From Chitinophagaceae bacterium (GTDB lineage: Bacteria > Bacteroidota > Bacteroidia > Chitinophagales > Chitinophagaceae): 39,817 bases of DNA. Made by a program: the position numbers and the translations under genes. The stretch's first letter is position 1; each line of letters begins with the position of its first letter. The notes under the pieces were generated by a model that had not been told where the DNA came from, ran no database searches, and saw only the letters and a list, made by a program, of their open reading frames with translations. Below, in pieces: positions 7,997 to 17,948 of this stretch. Location: assembly GCA_025929635.1 (NCBI GenBank), contig JAICPX010000002.1:1-39817 (forward strand), in the 5' to 3' direction.

Positions 7997-8908
7997 ATGA
8001 CTTACAGGTTGTTGATCATATTTCTTTTATTCACTGCATTTCTATCCCCGGTAAAAGATCCATTTATTGTTGTGCTTGGTATTGCGCAGGATGCGGGCTA
8101 CCCCCAAATCGCCTGCGATAAAGATTGTTGCAAAAAATATTGGGATAAAAGAATTCCCCAACAACGAGTCTCTTGTCTTGCCCTGTTCGATCCGGCTACA
8201 AACCAGCAATGGTTATTTGATGCCACACCTGATCTGACCGGGCAATTGCATGAAGCAGATAAGATCCAAAAAGGAGTCTTATCAGGTATATTTCTTACAC
8301 ATGCGCATGTTGGGCATTATTCAGGTTTAATGTATTTGGGCAGAGAAGCATTAAATGCAAAAGAGATTCCCGTGTATGTCATGCCCCGGATGCATGATTA
8401 TTTAAAAACAAACGGGCCATGGCGCCAGCTGGTCGAGATAAAAAACATTCAGCTTGAAAAATTGAAAGCAGATAGTGCAATCAAGTTGACAGATAAAATT
8501 TCAGTAACACCATTACTTGTTCCTCACCGTGATGAATTCTCTGAAACTGTTGGATTCTCAATTAAAGTGGGGGGCAAATCGGTGCTTTTTATTCCTGATA
8601 TTGACAAATGGCAAAAATGGGATAGGGATATAAAGCAATTGGTAAAACAACACGATCACCTGTTTCTTGATGGTACATTTTACAAAGACGGTGAACTGCC
8701 GGGTAGAAATATGAGTGAAGTGCCTCACCCTTTTGTGCAGGAATCAATTGAACTTTTTAATGCCTTACCTGCAATGGAAAAACAAAAGATTTTCTTTATC
8801 CATTTTAATCACACAAATCCACTGATCGACCAGACCTCAAACGAATATAAAGAAGTGAGAAGCAAAGGATTTAACATTGCTTCGGCGGGCATGCAAATCA
8901 CGCTTTGA
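7997..8908 (+). CDS. PqqB-like metallo-beta-lactamase-fold protein, exported
   Basis: A 303-residue protein starting at the ATG of MTYRLLIIFLLFTAFLSP. A TTG frame start three codons earlier is less likely. The N-terminal hydrophobic stretch looks like a signal peptide. The mature part begins VVLGIAQDAGYPQIAC, resembling the opening of the PQQ-synthesis protein PqqB, followed by the THAHVGHYSG metal-binding motif of the MBL fold. Later come LLVPHRDE, LFIPDIDKW and FFIHFNHTNP, which supply further His/Asp ligands. Cys-rich CDKDCCKKYW near the N-terminus might bind another metal. No pqqA, C, D or E gene is nearby, so a role in PQQ synthesis is unlikely. A hydrolase of unknown substrate is the safer call. 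Confidence 0.8.
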   Translation: MTYRLLIIFLLFTAFLSPVKDPFIVVLGIAQDAGYPQIACDKDCCKKYWDKRIPQQRVSCLALFDPATNQQWLFDATPDLTGQLHEADKIQKGVLSGIFLTHAHVGHYSGLMYLGREALNAKEIPVYVMPRMHDYLKTNGPWRQLVEIKNIQLEKLKADSAIKLTDKISVTPLLVPHRDEFSETVGFSIKVGGKSVLFIPDIDKWQKWDRDIKQLVKQHDHLFLDGTFYKDGELPGRNMSEVPHPFVQESIELFNALPAMEKQKIFFIHFNHTNPLIDQTSNEYKEVRSKGFNIASAGMQITL

Positions 8909-8980
8909 TATAGCTTGAAATTCAATTCCGTTTTTTTGTTCAGGCTTCTTCATTTTCAAGGTTTTTTACACGTGCCCCCT

Positions 8981-8988
8981 TATCTTTG
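8981..8988 (+). promoter_or_regulatory. Probable -7 element for the atp operon
   Basis: TATCTTTG matches TAnnTTTG and lies 14 bp before the first possible atpB start (9003) and 35 bp before the second (9024). The -33 region is T-rich but has no clear TTG at the right distance. Confidence 0.6.
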
Positions 8989-9002
8989 CGCCAAATTTCA
9001 GG

Positions 9003-10462
<1,460 letters not shown>

Positions 10463-10500
10463 GCACATTACTGCATCCAAAGCACAGGGCGGCGGGTGCG

Positions 10501-10538
10501 GTAATTTGAAATTTGGAATTTAGAAACTTGAAATTTTT
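10501..10538. repeat. Degenerate AAATTTG-type repeat arm between atpE and atpF
   Basis: Four imperfect copies of a (G)AAATTTG-like unit run directly into the atpF start region: AATTTGAAATTTGG, then AATTTAGAAA, CTTGAAATTT. No matching opposite arm is present. The composition differs from the surrounding GC-richer spacer. Confidence 0.6.
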
Positions 10539-10541
10539 GAT

Positions 10542-11039
10542 ATGCATCCTCTTTTAAAACCTGAATTTGGTTTATTGATCTGGACACTTGTTGCATTCCT
10601 TGTTGTATTTTTTATTTTAAAGAAGTACGCGTGGCCTGCAATTATAAAAGGGTTAAAAGACCGTGAGCATTCCATTGCCGATGCATTGTCAACGGCTGAA
10701 AAAGTAAAAGCAGAAATGGCACAAATGAAAAGTGAACATGAAGCATTACTTGCACAGGCCCGCGAAGAAAGGGCGCATATCCTGAAAGAAGCCAGGGAAA
10801 CAAAAGAGAAGATCATTAATGAATCAAAAGAAACAGCCAAGGCAGAAGCATCGAAGATCATAGCCGAAACGCAGGCCGCTATCGAAGCACAAAAGATGGC
10901 AGCTGTGATAGATGTAAAAAACCAGGTAGGAAAAATGGTGATCGAGATATCAGAACAGATATTAAGAAGAGAATTGAACAATAAGGCTGACCAGGAAGCG
11001 CATATCAAGGGATTGGTGAATGAAGTTAAATTGAATTAA
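10542..11039 (+). CDS. atpF: F-type ATP synthase subunit b
   Basis: A 165-residue peripheral-stalk subunit. One N-terminal membrane helix (LLIWTLVAFLVVFFIL, about 11-26) ends in KKYAWPAI, followed by a long charged coiled coil (about 35-165) rich in Ala, Glu and Lys. That is the standard layout of subunit b. Start MHPLLKPEFG is typical. It ties the a subunit to delta and the alpha/beta head. A repeat arm occupies the 79-bp spacer before it. Confidence 0.95.
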   Translation: MHPLLKPEFGLLIWTLVAFLVVFFILKKYAWPAIIKGLKDREHSIADALSTAEKVKAEMAQMKSEHEALLAQAREERAHILKEARETKEKIINESKETAKAEASKIIAETQAAIEAQKMAAVIDVKNQVGKMVIEISEQILRRELNNKADQEAHIKGLVNEVKLN

Positions 11040-11044
11040 GAAAC

Positions 11045-11096
11045 AAGACACAAGGCTCAGGTCAAAACGCCATTCTTGTACCCTGGGGCTTGAACC
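11045..11096. repeat. Imperfect inverted repeat between atpF and atpH
   Basis: AAGGCTCAGG (11052-11061) and CCTGGGGCTT (11082-11091) can pair with one mismatch and one G-U. They are flanked by CAAGACACAAG-like and TTCTTGTA sequences that extend the similarity of the arms. It fills most of the 67-bp spacer. Confidence 0.5.
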
Positions 11097-11106
11097 TTTA
11101 TAAATT

Positions 11107-11670
11107 ATGTCCAACGTAAGATTAGCCACACGTTACGCCAAATCATTACTGGGACTTGCTATTGAAAGAGGTGAGTTGGAAAAAGCATTTACCGATATGC
11201 AATGGCTGCAATCAGTTTGCAAAAGCAACCGTGATTTTATCGGTATGCTTCGCAGCCCGGTTATTAAGTCCGATACAAAGGGCAAGATCGTGAAAGCTGT
11301 AGCCAGGGATAATATTGGCCAGTTGACAAATTCTTTCATCCAGTTATTGATCAATAAAGGAAGAGAAAGTGCGTTACCGGAGATTGCAACCTCTTTTATT
11401 CAGCAATACAAAGAGGTTAAAAAGATCTACACGGTAAAACTTACAACGGCCGCCCCTCTTGGTGAGGGTTTAAAAAAATCAATTGTTGATCATATAAAAT
11501 CAACAACTGAAATGCAGAATATAGAATTGGAGGCTGCGGTTAATGAGAATATAATCGGTGGTTTTGTTATTCAAACTGGGGACAAGCTTGTTGACGCAAG
11601 TATTGCTTACGATCTGAAAGAGATAGCAAGACAGTTTGAGAACAATGATTTTATTTATAAGGTGAGATGA
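11107..11670 (+). CDS. atpH: F-type ATP synthase subunit delta (OSCP)
   Basis: A 187-residue delta subunit linking the peripheral stalk to the top of the alpha3beta3 head. The N-terminal helical domain starts with the family hallmark RLATRYAKSLLGLAIERGELE. The C-terminal domain ends with the conserved ENIIGGFVIQTGDKLVDASIAYDLKEIARQF, matching the usual GG(F/L) ... D.S...KL...L pattern. Position between atpF and atpA is standard. Confidence 0.95.
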   Translation: MSNVRLATRYAKSLLGLAIERGELEKAFTDMQWLQSVCKSNRDFIGMLRSPVIKSDTKGKIVKAVARDNIGQLTNSFIQLLINKGRESALPEIATSFIQQYKEVKKIYTVKLTTAAPLGEGLKKSIVDHIKSTTEMQNIELEAAVNENIIGGFVIQTGDKLVDASIAYDLKEIARQFENNDFIYKVR

Positions 11671-11672
11671 AC

Positions 11673-11859
11673 CAGGATTTGCTGGATTGATTGGATTTGG
11701 GATGAAATGGTGATAAGAATTACTGAACGTAGAAGAGTGCCCCAAAGGGGCTCCTTCGGGGCGACCTTTCGACAAGTTCAGTGTAAACTGCGACGCGATG
11801 TCAATAAGGGAAGGGGACGCTGAACACTTCGCTACGCTCGGCGCAGGCTGTGCGTCGCA
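11673..11859. repeat. Repeat-rich spacer between atpH and atpA
   Basis: The 295-bp spacer holds several repeat-like blocks. 11673-11701 is a degenerate GGATTTG/CTGGATTG tandem arm. 11739-11751 is the perfect hairpin GCCCCAAAGGGGC, followed by another GGGGC. TGCGACGC (11789-11796) and GCGTCGCA (11852-11859) form a perfect 8-bp inverted repeat. Between these lie TTCAGTGT and ACGCTGAACAC, again partly complementary. It resembles bacterial REP/BIME-like intergenic elements. CCTCGCAA also occurs twice (11939-11946, 11951-11958) just before atpA. Confidence 0.7.
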
Positions 11860-11965
11860 AGAGAAGATTAGAGTAGCAATGCAGTCGGGCTCATAAAATA
11901 AAAATTAAAACAACTGAGGAGATTTTGCTTCGGATAAACCTCGCAATTCGCCTCGCAAGTAGATT

Positions 11966-13549
11966 ATGGTACAGATTAAACCGGAAGAAATCAGTGCGAT
12001 ACTGCGCCAGCAGTTAAGCAACTTTAACGCCAGCGCCGATCTTGAAGAGATCGGAACCGTGTTGCAGGTGGGTGATGGTATTGCCCGCGTATACGGATTG
12101 GGCAATGTTCGTTATGGTGAACTCGTGGAATTTGAAAACGGTGTTCGCGCAATTGCATTGAACCTTGAAGAAGATAATGTAGGTGTTGTATTGATGGGTG
12201 AGACCGGGGGAATCCAGGAAGGTTCTAAAGTTCGTCGTACTGGACAGATCGCTTCAATCAAAGTTGGTGAAGGAATGGTTGGCCGCGTTGTGAATACGTT
12301 GGGTGAACCGATCGATGGTCGCGGACCGATATCTGGTGAGCGATATGAAATGCCATTGGAGAGAAAAGCTCCTGGTGTAATTTTTCGTGAGCCGGTGAAA
12401 GAGCCGTTACAAACAGGTATTAAGGCGATCGATGCGATGATCCCTATTGGTCGCGGTCAACGTGAGCTGGTAATTGGTGATCGCCAAACGGGTAAGACTG
12501 CGATCTGTATTGATACTATCATCAACCAGAAAGAATTTTTTGACGCAGGTAAACCTGTGTATTGTATTTATGTTGCGATCGGTCAGAAAGCTTCAACGAT
12601 TGCAGGTGTGATGAAAACTTTGCAGGATGCCGGCGCCATGCAATACACGATCATTGTTGCTGCTTCTGCAAGTGATCCCGCTCCGCTACAGTTCTACGCT
12701 CCATTTGCCGGTGCTGCTATTGGTGAATACTTCCGCGATACGGGCCGTCCTGCATTGATCATTTATGATGATCTCTCAAAACAAGCTGTTGCTTATCGCG
12801 AAGTGTCATTGTTGCTTCGTCGTCCGCCGGGTCGCGAAGCTTATCCGGGTGATGTATTCTACCTGCATAGTCGTTTATTGGAAAGAGCTGCAAAAATTAT
12901 TACCGATGACAATGTCGCAAGACAGATGAACGATGTGCCCGATACGATCAGGCACCTGGTAAAAGGGGGAGGTTCATTAACCGCTTTACCGATCATCGAA
13001 ACACAAGCGGGTGATGTATCCGCATATATTCCGACAAACGTAATTTCAATTACTGACGGGCAGATCTTTCTTGAAACAAACCTGTTCAATGCCGGTATTC
13101 GCCCTGCGATCAACGTAGGTATTTCAGTAAGCCGGGTGGGTGGTAATGCACAGATCAAATCAATGAAGAAAGTGGCAGGTACATTGAAACTTGACCAGGC
13201 GCTGTACCGTGAGATGGAAGCTTTTTCAAAATTTGGCGGTGATCTTGATGCTGCTACCAAGAATGTATTGGATAAAGGAGCAAGAAACGTTGAGATCCTT
13301 AAGCAACCACAATACACTCCTTTTTCCGTCGAGAAGCAAGTTGCGATCATCTACCTTGGTACAAATGGATTGATTAAAGATGTGCCGGTTGCTAAGGTGA
13401 GGGAATTCGAAGATCACTTCCTGATGGAAATGGATAACAAATACCCTGAAGTGTTGGCTGAATTTAAAAAGGGTAATTTGCCGGAAGAAGGAATTAAGAA
13501 GATGGTAGAGATGGCGAATCAGTTGATTCCACAATATAAGGTCAGGTAA
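11966..13549 (+). CDS. atpA: F-type ATP synthase subunit alpha
   Basis: A 527-residue alpha subunit of the F1 head. The beta-barrel domain is N-terminal. The P-loop GDRQTGKT spans 171-178. [34 protein letters not shown] is the classic central block, and Arg390 in ISVSRVGG is the arginine finger that completes the beta-subunit active site. The C-terminal helical domain is complete. It is the last gene of the cluster: a terminator follows and atpG (gamma), usually next, is absent, as are atpD and atpC. The repeat-rich spacer upstream may hold a separate promoter or affect the alpha dose. Confidence 0.97.
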   Translation: MVQIKPEEISAILRQQLSNFNASADLEEIGTVLQVGDGIARVYGLGNVRYGELVEFENGVRAIALNLEEDNVGVVLMGETGGIQEGSKVRRTGQIASIKVGEGMVGRVVNTLGEPIDGRGPISGERYEMPLERKAPGVIFREPVKEPLQTGIKAIDAMIPIGRGQRELVIGDRQTGKTAICIDTIINQKEFFDAGKPVYCIYVAIGQKASTIAGVMKTLQDAGAMQYTIIVAASASDPAPLQFYAPFAGAAIGEYFRDTGRPALIIYDDLSKQAVAYREVSLLLRRPPGREAYPGDVFYLHSRLLERAAKIITDDNVARQMNDVPDTIRHLVKGGGSLTALPIIETQAGDVSAYIPTNVISITDGQIFLETNLFNAGIRPAINVGISVSRVGGNAQIKSMKKVAGTLKLDQALYREMEAFSKFGGDLDAATKNVLDKGARNVEILKQPQYTPFSVEKQVAIIYLGTNGLIKDVPVAKVREFEDHFLMEMDNKYPEVLAEFKKGNLPEEGIKKMVEMANQLIPQYKVR

Positions 13550-13569
13550 TTAATATTCTTTCTATGAGA

Positions 13570-13596
13570 GGCAGCCGGATGGTTGCCTTTTTTTTT
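13570..13596 (+). terminator. Rho-independent terminator of the atp operon
   Basis: Stem GGCAGCC / GGTTGCC (one G-U pair), loop of four bases, followed by nine T. It lies 20 bp after the atpA stop. Confidence 0.85.
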
Positions 13597-13608
13597 GTCT
13601 AAAATAAA

Positions 13609-13640
13609 TTTGGTTTATACTATAAACTACTTTACATTTG
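13609..13640 (+). promoter_or_regulatory. Canonical Bacteroidota promoter for the TonB receptor operon
   Basis: -33 TTTG (13609-13612), a 20-bp spacer, then -7 TACATTTG (13633-13640). The ATG of the receptor lies 24 bp further on. Confidence 0.75.
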
Positions 13641-13664
13641 TCGTCCTAAAGAGAAAAATTGATC

Positions 13665-15923
13665 ATGAGAACACTTGCCAAAACCTTATTTCTGACCCTG
13701 TTTACCGGGATCTCAGGCCTAGTTTGGGCGCAAACAACAATCACCGGAAAAGTAACCGATAAGAAAAACCCATTGCCGCTTGTCAGCATTGTATTAAAAG
13801 ACACTTATGATGGGGCAACATCTGATTCATCAGGGAACTATTCATTCCGGACAAGTGAAAAAGGAGAATACTTGCTGATTGCAACATCGGTCGGTTATCG
13901 GCCATTTGAACAAAAGATAACGCTCGACGGCAAAGGAACATTAACGATAGATATTGTATTGAAAGAAGAAGTAACAGAATTATCGGCAGTGGTTATTAGT
14001 GCAGGGACCTTTGAAGCGAGTGACAGGAAAAGAGCAGCTGCTGTATTAGATCCGATCGATATCGTAACAACAGCAAGCGCCAATGGTGATATAACCGGTG
14101 CTTTAAAAACTCTGCCGGGTGCCCAACAAGTGGGGGAAACAGAAGGATTATTTGTTCGCGGAGGGACTGCAGGAGAAACAAAAATTTTTATTGATGGTAC
14201 GTTGGTAAATAATTTCTTCCAGGGAAGTGCCCCAAATATTGCCGGTTATGGAAGATTCTCGCCGTTTCTTTTTAAAGGAACCGTTTTCAGCACGGGTGGT
14301 TATTCGGCATTGTATGGGCAGGCCCTATCTTCTGCATTGGTCCTCGAATCGATCGATCTCCCGGAGAGAACTTCTGCAAGTCTTGGATTATCTGTTATTG
14401 GCGTGAATGGCGGCTACCAGGCATTGTCAAAAAATAAAAAGTTTTCGTGGGGCGGAGCTTATAGTTACATGAATCTTGCCCCTGCTTTTGCTATCATAAA
14501 ACAAAAACAGGATTATGCCCGGATGCCCGAAATTCAAAATGGAGATATCAACTTTCGCATTAAGACTTCGGCCAAAGGAATGATCAAGTATTATGCATAC
14601 TTTGCCAGGAACCGGTTTGATTTTACAGTAAACAGCATTGATTCACCTGGCTACCTCGATCGCTTTGCGCTCAAGAACTTCAACATGTATCACAATCTTT
14701 CGTGGAAAGAAAGCATTGGCAAAATGTGGAAGTTAAATATGGGATTCTCTTATACCAATAATGCCGATGATATCCGTTCGGGAATGAAGGATGGAAATAA
14801 GAATGATGTTCTGTTAAATGGGCTTGAGTTCAAAAAGTTTGATCTTGATCTTGATGCCAACTATTTTAATGCGAAACTTGTTTTTGAAAGAAGGTTAAGA
14901 GGATTGTCTGCCATTCGTTTTGGCGGTGAATACAACTACAGCGATGAAAAATCTCTTTTTACAATTTATAACGGTCAGAAGTTTCCTGACAGGTTAAGAG
15001 AAAATGTCAAATCGGTTTTTGCAGAAAGTGATATTTATATCACAAATGCACTTGCGGCAAAAATTGGAACCCGGTTTGAACAATCATCCCTGCCTGACAA
15101 AACAAATATTGCACCGCGACTTTCGTTGGCGTATAAATTAAGCAAGCGGTCCCAGGCGTCGCTGGCTTACGGGATATTTTATCAAAATCCTGAAAGAAGA
15201 TATTTGCCATCACCCAATGAGCTGGACTTCATGAAAGCAACACATTACATTGCCCAATACATGACGGTTTCAAGTGTAAGAACTTTTCGCGCCGAGATCT
15301 TCTACAAAAAGTATGATGGTCTTATTAAAACCGGATTTGCCGGTGGAAGAGAGGGTGTAGCCGTCAATAACAACGGTTTTGGAGACGCCAAAGGCTTTGA
15401 ATTTTTCTGGAGGGATAAAAAGACGATCAAGAATGTGGATTACTGGATATCGTATTCATTTCTTGACACGAAAAGAGATTTTCTGAATTTTCCCGGTGCG
15501 ATCACCCCAAATTTTGCAGCAAAGCATACGGCATCATTTGTGGTAAAGAAGTTTGTCCAGACCTGGAAAATGCAATTTAACGGCGCGTATAATTATGCAA
15601 GTGGCCGTCCCTATTATGACATCAGGTTTGATGGAACTAAGTACTATTTTGCCGACAGGGGTATGGTACAGGATTATCACAATGTTAGTGTTGCATTTAA
15701 TTACCTGCCTTCTATTGGCAAGCAGAATTCAAAAAACTTTGCGGTCTACGTTCTTTCTATCAGCAATGCATTAAACATAAAGCAGGTTTACGGCTATCAA
15801 TATTCCTATAACGGGTTAAGAAAAGAACAGATTGTGCCACCTTCAAGGGTCTTCGTTTATATCGGTGCATTCTTCAGCTTTGGTATTGACAGGTCGCAGG
15901 ATGCCATTGATCGCTTATTTTAA
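13665..15923 (+). CDS. TonB-dependent receptor with carboxypeptidase-regulatory-like domain
   Basis: A 752-residue outer-membrane receptor. The start is ATG at 13665 (MRTLAKTLFLTL); a TTG two codons earlier is in frame but less likely. Signal peptide ends at about residue 23 (VWAQ). The mature protein begins with a CarboxypepD_reg-like beta sandwich (ITGKVTDKKNPLPLVSIVLKDT, about 24-105). A plug domain follows (about 125-235: LKTLPGAQQVGETEGLFVRGGTAGETKIFIDG), then a long beta-barrel with many aromatic-rich strands to the C-terminus. No SusD-like gene follows. Instead a small exported helical protein is next, which may be its partner. The ligand is unknown. Confidence 0.88.
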   Translation: MRTLAKTLFLTLFTGISGLVWAQTTITGKVTDKKNPLPLVSIVLKDTYDGATSDSSGNYSFRTSEKGEYLLIATSVGYRPFEQKITLDGKGTLTIDIVLKEEVTELSAVVISAGTFEASDRKRAAAVLDPIDIVTTASANGDITGALKTLPGAQQVGETEGLFVRGGTAGETKIFIDGTLVNNFFQGSAPNIAGYGRFSPFLFKGTVFSTGGYSALYGQALSSALVLESIDLPERTSASLGLSVIGVNGGYQALSKNKKFSWGGAYSYMNLAPAFAIIKQKQDYARMPEIQNGDINFRIKTSAKGMIKYYAYFARNRFDFTVNSIDSPGYLDRFALKNFNMYHNLSWKESIGKMWKLNMGFSYTNNADDIRSGMKDGNKNDVLLNGLEFKKFDLDLDANYFNAKLVFERRLRGLSAIRFGGEYNYSDEKSLFTIYNGQKFPDRLRENVKSVFAESDIYITNALAAKIGTRFEQSSLPDKTNIAPRLSLAYKLSKRSQASLAYGIFYQNPERRYLPSPNELDFMKATHYIAQYMTVSSVRTFRAEIFYKKYDGLIKTGFAGGREGVAVNNNGFGDAKGFEFFWRDKKTIKNVDYWISYSFLDTKRDFLNFPGAITPNFAAKHTASFVVKKFVQTWKMQFNGAYNYASGRPYYDIRFDGTKYYFADRGMVQDYHNVSVAFNYLPSIGKQNSKNFAVYVLSISNALNIKQVYGYQYSYNGLRKEQIVPPSRVFVYIGAFFSFGIDRSQDAIDRLF

Positions 15924-15950
15924 AATCATTAAAAACTCAAAATATACACA

Positions 15951-16616
15951 ATGAAAAAGACAATTTTTATTTTATCAGCAATACTTATCGCTGGTTTTTC
16001 ATTTGGACAAATGCCGGAAAAATTTGTGAAAGCAATGGAACCTAAAATGGCAGCTATTGATACAACGATGACCGTGCAAGGCCTGACTGACCTGGCCAAT
16101 TCATTTGAAAGGATCGCCGACGCTGAGAAAAACCAATGGCTTGCTTATTATTATGCTGCATTTTGTAATGCAAGCGCAGGATTGATGGTTGCAAGCGGCG
16201 GAGATATGATGGCATCAAAAGCCGATAAAACAGATCCTTATGCTGACAAGGCAGAAAAGCAATTAAGCAAAGCTGAAGAGTTAATGAAAGACAACTCTGA
16301 AGTTTTTGTTGTTAAGAAAATGATTGCCACATTAAGAATGATCGGGGATCCTATGAACAGGTATATGACGTATGGTCCTGAAGCAGCGCAGGCATTGGAA
16401 ACAGCAAAAAAATTAGATGCAAATAACCCGAGAGTTTATTTGCTCGAGGCGCAGGATAAATATTATACTCCCGAACAATTTGGTGGCAATAAAGATGAAG
16501 CAAAAGTATTGTTCGAAAAATCCAAACAACTTTTTGAAACCTTTAAGCCCGCGACCAATATTCATCCTAATTGGGGAAGAGGAACGGTTACTTATTTCTT
16601 GTCTCAATATAAATAA
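15951..16616 (+). CDS. Exported TPR-like helical protein
   Basis: A 221-residue protein with a clear signal peptide (MKKTIFILSAILIAGFSFGQ). The mature part is helical and Ala-rich, with repeated pairs resembling tetratricopeptide helices (EKNQWLAYYYAAFCNASAG, DPYADKAEKQLSKAEEL, NNPRVYLLEAQDKY). It lies 27 bp after the TonB receptor and before a hairpin, so the two form a likely operon. It probably acts in the periplasm with the receptor. No enzymatic motif is seen. Confidence 0.7.
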   Translation: MKKTIFILSAILIAGFSFGQMPEKFVKAMEPKMAAIDTTMTVQGLTDLANSFERIADAEKNQWLAYYYAAFCNASAGLMVASGGDMMASKADKTDPYADKAEKQLSKAEELMKDNSEVFVVKKMIATLRMIGDPMNRYMTYGPEAAQALETAKKLDANNPRVYLLEAQDKYYTPEQFGGNKDEAKVLFEKSKQLFETFKPATNIHPNWGRGTVTYFLSQYK

Positions 16617-16631
16617 GATCTGTTTTAAAGA

Positions 16632-16656
16632 AATGCCCTGCAACATGCGGGGCATT
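16632..16656 (+). terminator. Hairpin, possible terminator
   Basis: AATGCCCTG / CGGGGCATT forms a 9-bp stem (one G-U pair) with a 7-nt loop, 15 bp after the stop codon at 16616. The following sequence has only a weak T-run, and the next gene starts 17 bp later, so read-through is possible. Confidence 0.5.
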
Positions 16657-16673
16657 CGGTTTTCATTTTCTAA

Positions 16674-17273
16674 ATGAATAATATGGAAGACAACCAGAAA
16701 TTTTCAGCAGAACAAAGCCTGCAGGTCATTCAATCAATGATCCAAAAAGTGAAAGAGGAGGTAGCCAATAATTCCTTTTATTTCCTGCTTTGGGGCTGGC
16801 TGGTATTCATAGCCGCGGTCTTGAATTTTGTGCTGATAAAATTTACGGAGTTCAGCCACCCCTATCTTGTCTGGAATCTGATGTGGGTGGGTGTAGTGAT
16901 GAGTATCATTAAAGGTATAAATGAGTCAAAAAAAGAAAAAGTAAAAACCTATATCGGGGAAACCATGCGGTATTTCGGTATCAGCACGGCAATCATATAT
17001 TGTGGCCTTCCATTTATTTTTGGTAGTTACAATCTCTGGCAATATTCCTTCCCCTTCTATATACTTATTTATACGGCAGCATGTTTTTTTATGGGATCGA
17101 TCATGCAATTTCCCATTTTAAAATGGTTGGGGCTTTTATGCTTACCGATCATGATAATTTCTGTTTTTATTGGGTTTGAATGGCAACTACTGCTGATGGC
17201 TTTAGCTATTTTAATTGCATACATCATCCCGGGGTATATCCTGAGCGCCAGGGAAAAAACCAAAAACAAATAA
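16674..17273 (+). CDS. Polytopic membrane protein, first of a tandem pair
   Basis: A 199-residue protein with a cytosolic N-terminal helix (SAEQSLQVIQSMIQKVKEEV) and about six membrane segments, among them FLLWGWLVFIAAVLNFVL and WLGLLCLPIMIISVFIGF. The N-terminal pattern SL..I..MI.K.KE ... WG is repeated in the next gene, so the two are paralogs. Three bases separate them, and the following gene encodes a winged-helix regulator, so all three are probably co-transcribed. The start at 16674 (MNNMEDNQ) could also be the internal ATG at 16683. Function unknown; a membrane partner of the regulator is a possibility. Confidence 0.7.
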   Translation: MNNMEDNQKFSAEQSLQVIQSMIQKVKEEVANNSFYFLLWGWLVFIAAVLNFVLIKFTEFSHPYLVWNLMWVGVVMSIIKGINESKKEKVKTYIGETMRYFGISTAIIYCGLPFIFGSYNLWQYSFPFYILIYTAACFFMGSIMQFPILKWLGLLCLPIMIISVFIGFEWQLLLMALAILIAYIIPGYILSAREKTKNK

Positions 17274-17276
17274 TTT

Positions 17277-17948
17277 ATGGAGCAGGAAAAAACGTTATCT
17301 GAACAGGAAAGCCTGAGACTGATCACAATAATGATCAATAAGGCAAAAGAATCCTATCATGACACAGGGATTGGTGCCATTATGTGGGGAGCGGTCATTG
17401 CGGTATGTTCCCTGGTCCGGCTGTCAGAAGTGCAATTTGATTACAGGCTTCCGTTTGACATTTACCTGCTGACACTTGTTGCCATTATACCGCAAATATT
17501 CATTTCAATTAAAGAAAAGAGAGAAAGAAAAGTAAAGTCTTATGATGATGCTTATCTTGACTATATCTGGCTGGGCTTTGGCATTACGATTTTTCTCCTT
17601 ATTCATATTAGCAATAATATTTTTGGCGAATGGGGGTCCTGGTCAAATGAATACAGGAGTATCACAGGTAAAGAAGCGCCGATGCGCTTCAGTGAATTCG
17701 TTTCACCACTTTTCCTGATGCTTTATGGTTTGCCGACGTTTATCACCGGCGCAGCATGTAAGTTCAAGCCAATGCTTTGGGGCGGAATTTTTTGCTGGGT
17801 ATGCTGCGTAGTTACAGTATACACGACGATCAAAATAGATCTTTTGTTAACGGCCTTGTCAGCAATAACTGCCTGGTTCATCCCGGGGATATTAATGGAA
17901 GTTGAATATCGTAAATATAAAAAGGAGCAGGCATTATTGAATGTTTAA
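17277..17948 (+). CDS. Polytopic membrane protein, second of a tandem pair
   Basis: A 223-residue protein starting MEQEKTLSEQESLRLITIMINKAKESYHD, sharing the N-terminal motif of the preceding gene. About six membrane segments follow (GAIMWGAVIAVCSLV, IYLLTLVAIIPQIFISI, FGITIFLLIHI, and three near the C-terminus). It has an extra soluble insertion around residues 115-140 (GEWGSWSNEYRSITGKEAP). Its last codons overlap the start of the regulator gene by 8 bp, indicating translational coupling. Confidence 0.7.
   Translation: MEQEKTLSEQESLRLITIMINKAKESYHDTGIGAIMWGAVIAVCSLVRLSEVQFDYRLPFDIYLLTLVAIIPQIFISIKEKRERKVKSYDDAYLDYIWLGFGITIFLLIHISNNIFGEWGSWSNEYRSITGKEAPMRFSEFVSPLFLMLYGLPTFITGAACKFKPMLWGGIFCWVCCVVTVYTTIKIDLLLTALSAITAWFIPGILMEVEYRKYKKEQALLNV

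Noticed and set aside
11739-11859. CRISPR-like or attachment-site structure before atpA
   Set aside because: Repeats are inverted and of differing sequence without regular spacers, and no cas or integrase gene is near.
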